The translations under genes were made by a program, and so were the position numbers. Of a stretch of 64,000 nucleotides of DNA, positions 32,910-41,412 are shown piece after piece. Within the stretch, counting starts at the first letter, position 1; every line of letters begins with the position of its first letter. The notes under the pieces are model-generated. The model was not told the DNA's origin. It did not search any database and saw nothing but the letters and a program-made list of their open reading frames with translations. The stretch is from JBLHZY01 sp047631555 (lineage in GTDB: Bacteria > Pseudomonadota > Alphaproteobacteria > Rhodobacterales > Rhodobacteraceae): the NCBI GenBank assembly GCA_047631555.1, contig JBLHZY010000001.1, forward strand, positions 930,001-994,000, read 5' to 3'.

Positions 32910-34100
32910 ATGTCCCTCAACAACTCCCCCGCCCAATACGGCTCCGTCGCCAAAACGCTTCACTGGCTCACGGTGATCCTGATCTTTATCCTCTTCCCGC
33001 TCGGCCTCATCGCCCATGAGCTCCCCTATGGCACCAGCGCCGAGCTCGCCTTCAAAGCCACGCTGTTTACCGCCCATAAAACCATCGGCATGGCCGCGCT
33101 CACCGTCGCCATCCTGCGCATCCTTTGGGCACTCACGCAAAAACAGCCAAAACCGCTTCACCCAAATCGCCGCGCCGAGACCCTGCTTGCCCATACAGCC
33201 CACTGGACGCTCTATATCGCGATCATCGCTGTGCCGCTTACCGGCTTCCTCCACCACTCCGCCACATCAGGCTTTGCCCCGATCAACTGGCCCTTCGGTC
33301 AATCGCTCCCCTTCATCCCGCAATCTCAAGCGCTCGCGACGGCCTTCGGCGCCATGCACCAGAGCTTTAACTTCGTGCTGATGATCACTGTGGGCCTTCA
33401 TATCGCTGGCGCGCTCAAACACGCGATCATCGACAAAGACAGCACGCTCAAGCGCATGCTCCCGCGCAAAACAGCCGACATGCCGCCCGCCTCGGACCAC
33501 ACAGGCGCTGCCAAACCCGCCGCCCTCGCGCTCCTCGCCTTTGCCGCCGCGGCCGCTTTTGCCCTGCTTGCCCCATCTGACGAGGCCCAAAGCGCATCCC
33601 CTCTGACCCTTGCTCCAACCACAAGCGAATGGACGGTAACGCAAGGCGACATCGCGATTGAAGTGATGCAATTCGGCTCGACCGTTGCAGGCAATTTCTC
33701 CAACTGGGCCGCCAATATCTCTTTCGACCCAGAAGCAGCATCAGAGGTAAAAGGCCAAATCGACGTCGAAATCGACATCGCCTCGCTCTCCCTTGGCTCC
33801 GTCTCCGCCCAAGCGCTGGGCCCAGACTTCTTTGACGCCGCCACCTTCCCAACAGCGACCTTCACCGCCCCCATCCTGCAATCAGAAACAGGCTACACAG
33901 CCCCCGGAACCCTCACCCTCAAAGGCATCACAGCCCCAGCCACCCTGCCCTTCGCCCTCACCCTTGAGGGCAACACAGCCAAAGCCACCGGCCAACTCAC
34001 CCTTGATCGCCAAACCTTCACCATCGGCGCAAAAACGGACGAGAAAACCTTGGGCTTTGAAGTGCCCGTGACGATTACGCTGAGTGCAGAGAGGGATTGA
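32910..34100 (+). CDS. Cytochrome b561 / YceI fusion protein
   Basis: A 396-residue fusion. Residues 1-180 are a four-helix cytochrome b561 with candidate haem-ligand His in KTLHWLTVIL, FTAHKTIGM, HHSAT and MHQSFNF. A fifth hydrophobic stretch (about 203-220) leads to a YceI-type lipocalin-like domain at about 230-396 (FGSTVAGNFSNWAANISFDPE, GPDFFDAATFPTATF, LTLKGITAPATLPF). The layout suggests electron transfer from membrane quinol to or from an isoprenoid held by the YceI domain in the periplasm; this is inference. A second, stand-alone YceI gene is at 47814. It is the last core-like gene before the AT-rich island. Confidence 0.87.
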   Translation: MSLNNSPAQYGSVAKTLHWLTVILIFILFPLGLIAHELPYGTSAELAFKATLFTAHKTIGMAALTVAILRILWALTQKQPKPLHPNRRAETLLAHTAHWTLYIAIIAVPLTGFLHHSATSGFAPINWPFGQSLPFIPQSQALATAFGAMHQSFNFVLMITVGLHIAGALKHAIIDKDSTLKRMLPRKTADMPPASDHTGAAKPAALALLAFAAAAAFALLAPSDEAQSASPLTLAPTTSEWTVTQGDIAIEVMQFGSTVAGNFSNWAANISFDPEAASEVKGQIDVEIDIASLSLGSVSAQALGPDFFDAATFPTATFTAPILQSETGYTAPGTLTLKGITAPATLPFALTLEGNTAKATGQLTLDRQTFTIGAKTDEKTLGFEVPVTITLSAERD

Positions 34101-34148
34101 GGGGGGGATGGCGGTTTTCGGCCCATAGCGTACCTTGGCCACCCAATC

Positions 34149-34203
34149 AAAATGCTGCGGTGCGGCCGGTCGGAGCAGCCATTCGTGCTCAGCGCAGCAT
34201 TTT
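34149..34203. repeat. Inverted repeat AAAATGCTGCG / CGCAGCATTTT at the left edge of the island
   Basis: Two perfect 11-base arms (34149-34159 and 34193-34203) enclose 33 bases. They lie 48 bases after the last core gene and just before the AT-rich accessory region, so they may be a scar of a mobile element or a small transposon-like repeat. No second copy was noticed. Confidence 0.55.
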
Positions 34204-34274
34204 GTCGGCGGTAGCGTCGCTCTGCAGGCAAAGTGACGTTGGAAAGTTGTCCCTAAGTAGGTTAAACTAACCAA

Positions 34275-34784
34275 ATGCAATACAAGAAGCCGACCATATC
34301 ATTCGCCATGTTAACCGGTATTCTCGCAACCGGGATGCTCTGTTTTTCTGATAATGCCAGAGCAGGAACGATGGATTTTCCAGGGGGCTTTCTACTTAGA
34401 AGTTCACTTGAAGAAGCAAAACAGCACGCAATTTCTCGCGGCTGGCAGCTTGCCCCGCTTCCACGAGAACTCCCGGGGCAATGGGAAGTTAAGGGCCAAA
34501 GAATAGGTCTGTTTATATGCGAAAATACCATATCTCGCATTAGTCAGAGTGCTTCTGGTGACCTTGATGAATTCGCGCGCTTTATCTTTGATCTCCAGCT
34601 CAAACGCGGAAAACCTGACCTGCAGATTGTGAATTTCATGTCGGGAGTCACTGAATTCTCGAATGTTGATGCGCGGTTCGACGAAGTCGAAGGAGTGGGA
34701 ATTAGCGTGCAGTTGAGCAGCATCGCTGGAGCGCTTGCAATGTCCAGAAGTTATTGGTCGCGTAACAGCTGTTCAGCTCCGTGA
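34275..34784 (+). CDS. Hypothetical exported protein
   Basis: A 169-residue protein not recognised as any family. Residues 1-30 form a signal peptide (lysines, then a hydrophobic core, cleavage near ARA-GT). The mature part has a plausible folded composition with one Cys (LFICENTISR). No strong ribosome-binding site is seen before the ATG. The region is more AT-rich than the core genes on its left. The last residues (SYWSRNSCSAP) look less natural and may reflect a later frame disruption. Confidence 0.5.
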   Translation: MQYKKPTISFAMLTGILATGMLCFSDNARAGTMDFPGGFLLRSSLEEAKQHAISRGWQLAPLPRELPGQWEVKGQRIGLFICENTISRISQSASGDLDEFARFIFDLQLKRGKPDLQIVNFMSGVTEFSNVDARFDEVEGVGISVQLSSIAGALAMSRSYWSRNSCSAP

Positions 34785-35157
34785 GATGCTGATTCAAAGC
34801 GACAGTTTGGGCTCCAAGCGGTCATCTGACAAATTCAGACAGGATCAAATGGGCCTGAACAGCCATGAAGGTCGGTTGAGCGGACAAAGCGAACGTTCGC
34901 TGCAGTTACTTCAACGACCGCTTCAAATTGAGCACGTCAATAATGGTGAATTCTAAATCACTCAAAATCGGGAAGTTTTATTCTACCAAATCCTCTAAGC
35001 TGTACCGTGAGAAAGCTATTCAAAGACTACCTTAAAGGTCTTGAGATATTGGTATGTGCACGGCTACTCTGTTGTCCAAGGCTCCCTTCACGGTAGCAAA
35101 GACTATAACCTCTTGTGATTTTTCACCTTACCACAATCGCCAAAGAATGAGATACGA
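34785..35157. other. Gene-poor stretch in the island
   Basis: A 73-codon open frame at 34735-34956 overlaps the preceding gene out of frame and has low-complexity Gln/Ser content, so I do not call it. The rest holds no recognisable element. Confidence 0.4.
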
Positions 35158-35934
35158 GTGTCTGACGTCAACACTTGTTGGAGAGTGCAGAGTGAAATCC
35201 AAATAGGCGATTTGTGGATGGTGCCCAATGTAGGAGACTTGCCAATGCAGGGCAAAAAATCGGACGAAATACATGCGCTTGCTCGCGAATTCAGGACAGG
35301 CCTCGAAAACGGCTCGATCAGCCGATCAGACGCCAAACTGTTTCTTTCCGGTCGAAAGGAAGACAACATGGGTTTGGCATTGGAAACGCGCCAAATGGCT
35401 GCTTGGTCTCTATTTTTTCAAGCTGGTCGGCACAGCGTTGATCTATCCAATGTACGAATTCCGCAACAAACCGACGGATATGAGCGATTGATCATTGTGC
35501 CTTCAACGATCACCGCCAATGATCTGCTGGCCCAAATGAAAGCCAATTTTGACGTCTGGGTAAGCCCCGATTTCAATGGCAATCTGGATGGTGCCGCAGA
35601 ACACGACGAACGGGGCGGTGAAACCTATGCAATCTGGGTTCATGACAGCGCGGAAGCCGATGAGCACCTCAAAAATCTCTGTGCAAGCGATATTTCCAAG
35701 CAGAGTCTATCAACGATTACACTTCGAGAACGTTTGCTATTGGGAATGTTCGAATTTTTCTATTCTCGCCAACATCATGACGTAAATGGTGGCACGCTTT
35801 GCTCTGGTTCACGATTAGCAAACGGCAAAGTGCCCTGTGTCGATTGGAGCTCGGAGGACTGCCAGTTAAGAATAGCAACGTCGTCAGATAAATCACCGCC
35901 ATCCCTGACTCGTGCCCGGCAGGTAATCCCATAA
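35158..35934 (+). CDS. Hypothetical protein
   Basis: A 258-residue soluble protein with no family I recognise. It begins with GTG at 35158; an internal ATG (MVPNVGDLPMQ, residue 21) is an alternative. The middle (DGYERLIIVPSTITANDLLAQMKANFDVWVSP) looks like a mixed alpha/beta fold, and the C-terminal third contains four Cys (residues 174, 214, 224 and 232). No signal peptide or membrane segment is seen. It is flanked by gene-poor DNA and an IS21 remnant. Confidence 0.5.
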   Translation: MSDVNTCWRVQSEIQIGDLWMVPNVGDLPMQGKKSDEIHALAREFRTGLENGSISRSDAKLFLSGRKEDNMGLALETRQMAAWSLFFQAGRHSVDLSNVRIPQQTDGYERLIIVPSTITANDLLAQMKANFDVWVSPDFNGNLDGAAEHDERGGETYAIWVHDSAEADEHLKNLCASDISKQSLSTITLRERLLLGMFEFFYSRQHHDVNGGTLCSGSRLANGKVPCVDWSSEDCQLRIATSSDKSPPSLTRARQVIP

Positions 35935-36201
35935 ACAGGTAATCGCGGGCGCCTCTTTGCCCATTTTCTAGTGTTTCATTCTACAACTTAGCCATTTTCA
36001 ATTAGGCAAAGCGAAGACTGAATCGCGGCCCCTTCCATTCCCTGACCGACTTATAAATAGCCATCAACCGAGGCCAAGCCTTTCCGCCGATCCCCAAAAG
36101 ATCATCAATGCCGTCAGGCCCGGGCCGAAATGCTATGCTCGCTCCCATATTTCATGGCAGTGGGGCTGTTTTTCTATTTTTTCTAAGGCATCCATTGCAG
36201 A

Positions 36202-36381
36202 TTAAATCGGGGCCATGTCGCGGCGTGAAATTGGGCCGCAGCATTCGAGATTATTCTGCACTTGGTCGTGCCGTTTTTGTTGTCTGGAGTTGCGGCTGTG
36301 TTTGATCCGGATGCTCTCACCGTTCATCTCAAGGATGTGGCCGAGATGAGCTAAACGGTCCAACAAAGCACCGGTTAAGCG
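36202..36381 (-). pseudogene. Remnant of an IS21-family IstB helper ATPase
   Basis: Sixty codons in one frame on the minus strand read RLTGALLDRLAHLGHILEMN, then GESIRIKHS. This is the C-terminal end of IstB proteins, which contain TGALLDRLTHHVHILEMNG-like sequence. Everything upstream of this point (the ATPase core) and the partner istA are missing. It shows that an IS21 element once inserted in the island. Confidence 0.8.
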
Positions 36382-36699
36382 TCAACAGATTTTGCCTCGT
36401 ATAATGTCGAAGCAACGCGCGCCGCTCCCGGTATTGGCATTTGCGTTATTCAATCACAAGGGACGGGTATGTCTTCAGGTAGATCCCGCGCTAGACTTTC
36501 ATTTTGCAGTAACACGCGCGCGGATCATCCATTCCTAAGCCTGTACCACTAGACCAAAACCGGTGCGCTTGGCCTCGTTATTGCGGCGTCGAGCGATACT
36601 ATCAGGATCTGATTGCGCCGGAATAGCGGTCGTGGGTTTGGCAATGATCTACAGATCGCGTAATGTTTCGACTTAAACTTAACTAACAGGGAGAAACCA
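36382..36699. other. Gene-poor stretch after the IstB remnant
   Basis: About 320 bases without a convincing gene, with mixed composition and probably further insertion-sequence debris. The last 20 bases carry AGGGAGAAACC, the ribosome-binding site of the next gene. The 265 bases before the IstB remnant (35935-36201) also hold nothing recognisable. Confidence 0.4.
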
Positions 36700-37065
36700 A
36701 TGATTGCCGGAAAGAAACTGGTATTCTGCGCCGCATTGATAGCGTCAACATCAATGGCATACGCCACACCGTTTGACGGCCTATATGCGCCCGCCGGGAG
36801 CTACGACAGCTGGTCCTGCAAACCCAGCGAAATTGGCGCGGAGCTTGGGGCAGTCGGAGTGGTGAACGGGCACTTGGAAGGTGTCGAAAATTCCTGTGAG
36901 TTAACGGAACCAACGAACATTCGTGGATTAGACGCGATCATTTACGACGCCATTTGTTTTGCTGAAGGTGAACAATATACCCATCGGGTGATATTGATGC
37001 GTCATGACAGCGGCATCTATGTAATCCAAGACGGCTATTCCGCCGAATGGCGGTCATGTCCATAA
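36700..37065 (+). CDS. Hypothetical exported protein
   Basis: A 121-residue protein with a signal peptide (residues 1-22, MIAGKKLVFCAALIAS, cleavage near AYA-TP) and four Cys in the mature part (residues 44, 70, 90 and 120), suggesting two disulfide bonds in the periplasm. AGGGAG stands 6 bases before the ATG. The sequence WSCKPSEIGAELGAVGVVNG and the ending AEWRSCP recall small secreted proteins of unknown function. No family is assigned. Confidence 0.6.
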   Translation: MIAGKKLVFCAALIASTSMAYATPFDGLYAPAGSYDSWSCKPSEIGAELGAVGVVNGHLEGVENSCELTEPTNIRGLDAIIYDAICFAEGEQYTHRVILMRHDSGIYVIQDGYSAEWRSCP

Positions 37066-37366
37066 CTTACCGGCGAATTTGATCAAAGTTAACCGACCCA
37101 TGAGTTTTGATTGGTCGAAATGGCGCTGTTATATGTGGGCATTAGTGGACCCTACCCAATTGCAACGGCGTTGTTAAATCCGTGATCGAAATCGAGGATA
37201 TTTTTCTTGCCAATCACCGAAACAGGAGGAGGCCAGGATTAGGCTCCTTAAGAAGTCATGGTTGGGGCTGACTGCGGGGCTACACCTTTTAAGGGAAAAC
37301 CCTAAGGCTCCATAACACAATTAGACAAAACTTGACCGCATAGGCGAAAAAGTTAACTGTGTCGAA
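37066..37366. other. Gap before the membrane-protein cluster, no gene seen
   Basis: About 300 AT-rich bases. No clear promoter hexamers or repeats were noted. It probably carries the promoter of the five-gene cluster that follows. Confidence 0.35.
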
Positions 37367-37672
37367 ATGAATTTATCGGCAGCAGCGGCGCAGAAGCTCA
37401 CTCCCTGGTACGTGGCTTCCTGTACCTTACCCTATTTGCCTGCTCTGATTGCTAATCTGGGATTTTACCCTACCTGGTCGACTTCAATTGCCTTTTTGGG
37501 ATTGAGTGTAGTTTGCATCATAGTTGTCTGCTTGGTAAACCTTGTAGCAGGGCCTTTTCTCGCGTTTCGGCTACGTGGCGCCAGGAGATTTGTTGTCATT
37601 TTGGCGCTATTGGCTGGCGCTATTTTTCCGATAGCCGTGGCCGTAATCGCACTGATATCCGACGGTTTTTGA
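37367..37672 (+). CDS. Small membrane protein of unknown function
   Basis: A 101-residue protein with three hydrophobic segments (about 18-35, 42-65 and 75-97) and basic residues between the second and third (FRLRGARRF). No ribosome-binding site of normal strength precedes the ATG. It stands 36 bases before the 615-residue gene on the same strand, so it may be the first gene of that cluster. No family is recognised. Confidence 0.5.
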   Translation: MNLSAAAAQKLTPWYVASCTLPYLPALIANLGFYPTWSTSIAFLGLSVVCIIVVCLVNLVAGPFLAFRLRGARRFVVILALLAGAIFPIAVAVIALISDGF

Positions 37673-37708
37673 ATTGAACTTCCTAGAGAAAAACAGGCTT
37701 ATACTATT

Positions 37709-39556
37709 ATGGCATTAGTAAAAAAGCGGGACGGCGCTATTGAGATTGTCCGAGGTGGTGGATTTCTGGCCGTCTTTGGTATCCCCATTTTTCTCATGGG
37801 CCTGATCTTAATCCTGTTGTCCAACAGCCTTCATCAACAACAGTTTCACAATGATTTTGTGGCCACGACACTTTTGAACCTTCTTTCAATCGTATTGATG
37901 ATCGCTGGCACCGGGCTGATGTTTGGTCGCTCTCATATTGTTATTGAGCGAAGCTCAAAAGCCATTGAGCACCATGTTAAGCTTCTGTTCAAAGTAAGAA
38001 TTTCAAGTCTTTCCTATCAGGATATAGATGGTCTCGTTTTGCGTGATGAGGATAACGGTGACGCTAAACCGAATTATATATTGGAGGCCAGAGGGAAAAA
38101 TCGGGGGATTGTTATACTGGAACACCCGAATACAGAGGTGATGCTGCAAGTTGCGCAGGATGTTGCGCTCTTTACCGGAGCCAAGATCGAAAATCGAGAG
38201 GTTACCCCGAAGGCTCAAGCGCCGGGGACCGCGACGCCACAGGATTACAATTTCCGGAAAAATTCGGGCAATCAGTTGCTCAAGATAGGTATTTGGGGAT
38301 TGGTAATTGTTGCTATTAGTTTTGTTACGAGCACCAGTGGAAACTGGTCTTGGGACCGATTGCAAAACTTTAGAAATAAAGTCGTATTCGTCGAGTTTCC
38401 AGAACCTCTGTTTGCCTATAATGGGCCAGGTATCTACGACTACCCGCTATCGTTCTATCAGTACAAACCTACCCTTTTTGGAAATGACAAAAAGCAGGCT
38501 TTGAGCTTGGACGAAAGCCAATACCAATTGGTCCTGAACCCACTTGACAGCCCGGGCCAGAAAGAGCTGTCCATCGAGGGCAATAAAATCCGCATCAAGT
38601 CTTCTGGCCACTTTTTGGTGAATCTGGACGTGCAACAGGGGTCTGACAGTTCCTATTCCATAGCTCATGAACATCGCCAGAACGCCTCCCAAACAACTCT
38701 CCTAAAAGCTGATGAAAACGCAACCAATTGGATGGCTTTGCCTTTGCAGGAAGTCCCGGAGATACTGCGGGAAAAGGCGGCTCTACTGGACGAACATTTT
38801 CCCCAGATTGAGACGCCCAGCCTGACTGATTTTGAGGATGTTTTCTATCTTAACGCCAGTACTCATTATCATACCCGTGGAAGCCCGGGCCCTAAACATC
38901 TCTCAGCCTATCACAAAAGACCATTTGGCGAGGCGATCTCAACCAAATGGACGCCGCCGCCCACAGGCATAATCAATAGCTTTTTGAAGGCGCATGAGAG
39001 GCTGCTATACTCCTTTGGTGGGGACCTGCTTTTCTCAAACGGGGAGCCTGTGAATTGGGTATACAACCCCGCATCGAATGAGTGGGCTGGTCTGTCGCCA
39101 GTGCCAGTCCTCAACGCCGAAGCGGGACATAATCGAGCGACCATCGTATCCGTATATTCAGTCGCGGAGCAGCTTTTTGTTATGCTCCGGCACCAGAAAA
39201 ATCACGCGATATATCTGTTTGATCTGCAAGCAGAGGCGCAGTGGAAACTTGTCCAGAGTTTTTCTTTACCTGTCGCCGCTGCGATATGGGAATATTATGA
39301 TGACGATACCCTGTTCTCCTACCGGGCCTCTCTTGGTGAGAATAGACAAAACTCGCAAGCAAGCTCCGGCTATATTCAATTACTGGACCTGAACAGTTTT
39401 GAGGTGACAACGCTGTCGGCAACACCTGAGCTGGATTATGAACGATACTCAGGTTCGATACTTTCCCCGGAAAGGTCGGTATTGCGGATTTTCGCTCATG
39501 ACGGAAAAATGTACGGATACTTCAATGCGCAATTTTATGTCCAAATGGAGATCTAA
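37709..39556 (+). CDS. Membrane protein with PH-like domain and predicted beta-propeller region
   Basis: A 615-residue protein not assigned to a named family. Two membrane helices (about residues 18-38 and 50-70) are followed by a cytosolic segment (about 70-160: MFGRSHIVIERSSKAIEHHV, LFKVRISSLSYQDIDGLVLR) that looks like a bacterial PH-like domain. A third helix at about 190-208 leads to an outer part. Residues 370-615 contain repeated short beta strands (LLYSFGGDLLFSNGEPVNWVY, LFVMLRHQKNHAIYLFDLQ) that suggest a kelch- or propeller-like fold. It may sense something outside and signal inward, but that is speculation. Confidence 0.6.
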   Translation: MALVKKRDGAIEIVRGGGFLAVFGIPIFLMGLILILLSNSLHQQQFHNDFVATTLLNLLSIVLMIAGTGLMFGRSHIVIERSSKAIEHHVKLLFKVRISSLSYQDIDGLVLRDEDNGDAKPNYILEARGKNRGIVILEHPNTEVMLQVAQDVALFTGAKIENREVTPKAQAPGTATPQDYNFRKNSGNQLLKIGIWGLVIVAISFVTSTSGNWSWDRLQNFRNKVVFVEFPEPLFAYNGPGIYDYPLSFYQYKPTLFGNDKKQALSLDESQYQLVLNPLDSPGQKELSIEGNKIRIKSSGHFLVNLDVQQGSDSSYSIAHEHRQNASQTTLLKADENATNWMALPLQEVPEILREKAALLDEHFPQIETPSLTDFEDVFYLNASTHYHTRGSPGPKHLSAYHKRPFGEAISTKWTPPPTGIINSFLKAHERLLYSFGGDLLFSNGEPVNWVYNPASNEWAGLSPVPVLNAEAGHNRATIVSVYSVAEQLFVMLRHQKNHAIYLFDLQAEAQWKLVQSFSLPVAAAIWEYYDDDTLFSYRASLGENRQNSQASSGYIQLLDLNSFEVTTLSATPELDYERYSGSILSPERSVLRIFAHDGKMYGYFNAQFYVQMEI

Positions 39557-39582
39557 CCTGATTGTGCAAAGGAGAAATAACA

Positions 39583-40539
39583 CTGAAAGAAAAACGGCAG
39601 AGCCTTGTATCTGGCGTTAACTTGCCGGGGAACAATGTGTCAGCCATAGAGTATTCGCCAAAATCCTACCTACCCTCCGGGCATGTTTCACCGGTTCATC
39701 TGGCGTTCTTTGCCGTCACCTGCTTAGTGATTTCGCCGTTACTTTCTTTTTGTTATGCCAGTTTTATCTACCAAGTACCCAATGTGGGTTGGGGTGATCT
39801 ATTCGAGATATTAAACCCACTGGCGGCGGCAGGATTTGGTTATACGATTGCACTGTTATCCAGTTTCCTGGTGATCAAGTGCGGGCATGTTCGCTCTCCC
39901 CTCTTTGCCTCTTGGGTTGGTTTGTTCGTCGGCCTTGAGTGTCTCTATCTCCAGTGGGGATTCTGGGTTGCTTTGGTAGACAACTACGATTTCATAGACA
40001 GTCTCTTTGTATATACCCTTCGTCCTCAATTACTTTGGGATCGAATTCTTGAAATCAATATGACCGGAACTTGGGTTACTCACTTCAGGTCAGAAGTCCC
40101 CATCCATTGGACCGGAAGCTGGCTTTTTGTGGTTTGGGTTCTGGAAGCTCTTTTGGTTGTAGTGTTTGCGCCGATAAAATGTCACTCGGCAGCGAAGATT
40201 CCCTACAGCGAAGCAGACAGAAAATGGTTTCGAGTAACCCGCCTTGCTGATGCAAAACTAATCGAGAACCCTCAAGAAATTGTGGCGGGCCTCAGCTCTG
40301 GAAAAGTATCGATCCTCGCCCACTTAGAGAAAAAGGATTTACTTGAGCATGGAGAAAACCGTGCCACCATAACCCTTTATCATCAAGAAACAGGCTGTGG
40401 GTACCTTACCGTCACGAATGCTTACCGGAGCGATGAGGGTTGGCAGGAGTATGATGTTGTTACATGTGTAGAAATTGATGAAGTGGTCAAAGAGGCGTTA
40501 CTTGAACTTGCCGCAGATTGGCAGCAGGCTGTGGTTTAA
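39583..40539 (+). CDS. Four-helix membrane protein of unknown function
   Basis: About 318 residues. Four hydrophobic segments occupy the first two thirds (starting near HLAFFAVTCLVI, AAGFGYTIALLSSFLVI, ASWVGLFVGLECLYL and WLFVVWVLEALLVVVF). The last 110 residues are soluble (ADRKWFRVTRLADAKLIE, CGYLTVTNAYRSDEGWQEYDV). The start is uncertain: AAAGGAG stands 8 bases before a CTG at 39583, an unusual but well-placed start codon; GTG at 39637 and TTG at 39562 are alternatives with poorer sites. It follows the 615-residue gene by 26 bases. Confidence 0.55.
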   Translation: MKEKRQSLVSGVNLPGNNVSAIEYSPKSYLPSGHVSPVHLAFFAVTCLVISPLLSFCYASFIYQVPNVGWGDLFEILNPLAAAGFGYTIALLSSFLVIKCGHVRSPLFASWVGLFVGLECLYLQWGFWVALVDNYDFIDSLFVYTLRPQLLWDRILEINMTGTWVTHFRSEVPIHWTGSWLFVVWVLEALLVVVFAPIKCHSAAKIPYSEADRKWFRVTRLADAKLIENPQEIVAGLSSGKVSILAHLEKKDLLEHGENRATITLYHQETGCGYLTVTNAYRSDEGWQEYDVVTCVEIDEVVKEALLELAADWQQAVV

Positions 40540-40569
40540 GCCGAGCGCTTAGCCGGTTGGGAGTGAGTT

Positions 40570-41316
40570 ATGAAACGATTGCGTTTGGGAGGTCGAAACA
40601 TAGAGCTGGTGGAAAGCTTTTCGACTGAGTTCTTAGGATTTACGCGCCTCATGATTGGGCTTGGATTTGGCTTTTTAGGCATCATTTTTTTGGTGATAGC
40701 AGTTCTTCCAATTTTCAAAGGATATTCGGAGAGTGAACCAACCGAGATCTCCGTTGAGACCGTCGAAAATGAAGGGTTCCCAGATCAAAAGTACCTCCTG
40801 ATTACAGGGGCAAATGTCGTGTTTTCCCGGGCCCAAATAGCTCTGGTAGAAGATAAAACCGAATTCGATTTCATCTCGGCGCCCGCAATTAGCGGCTCTC
40901 TCTGGTCCGCGTGGAAGGAAAGCCAAGGATCAGGCGAAGCCCTGAATGCTGAATCTGTCCGTTTGTTGGTGCGCTTCGAGCGGGACGATTTGGTTGATTT
41001 GTGGGCCCAGACCAAGGAGCAAGGCGATCAGTCTCACGATCTATTTACGTTAAGAATGGATGTTGTTGGTTGGTCCCGCCCGATGCAAGAAACATGGGTG
41101 AATCGCGGGCAGTTTTCGTATCTTAATGACACAATTGACTGGGACCAACTTCGCGTCCTAGATTTCCAACGTTCCGATCCGAGATACTGGGACTTCGCAA
41201 AAAGAATGGCCCTTGCCGTAGGCTTTGCAGCAATATCCATTCTATTGCTGTTTTACCGCAGGCCAGTAAAACGAAAGTTGAAGGTGGGTGATACCTACCG
41301 ATTTAGCAGAGAATAA
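40570..41316 (+). CDS. Bitopic membrane protein of unknown function
   Basis: A 248-residue protein with one hydrophobic helix near the N-terminus (about 27-50) and another near the C-terminus (about 212-230). Between them is a soluble domain (PDQKYLLITGANVVFSRAQIA, RFERDDLVDLWAQTKEQ). GGGAG precedes the ATG with good spacing, 30 bases after the previous gene. This layout recalls scaffold or assembly proteins, but no family is recognised. Confidence 0.6.
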   Translation: MKRLRLGGRNIELVESFSTEFLGFTRLMIGLGFGFLGIIFLVIAVLPIFKGYSESEPTEISVETVENEGFPDQKYLLITGANVVFSRAQIALVEDKTEFDFISAPAISGSLWSAWKESQGSGEALNAESVRLLVRFERDDLVDLWAQTKEQGDQSHDLFTLRMDVVGWSRPMQETWVNRGQFSYLNDTIDWDQLRVLDFQRSDPRYWDFAKRMALAVGFAAISILLLFYRRPVKRKLKVGDTYRFSRE

Positions 41317-41412
41317 ATACTGAAGCCGAATGCCCAACGCGATGCACCGCCGAGACACATTTTTGGGCGTCGTTCATAACAGAATTCGTATGGATGTCTT
41401 GAAAGGATTATT

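Noticed and set aside
34735..34956. A 73-codon frame after the exported hypothetical protein
   Set aside because: It overlaps the previous gene out of frame and is low in complexity, with no start signal.
36540..36575. Minus-strand TGGTCTAGTGGTACAGG as part of a tRNA gene
   Set aside because: The D-arm-like piece has no matching acceptor or T-arm nearby and cannot be folded into a cloverleaf.
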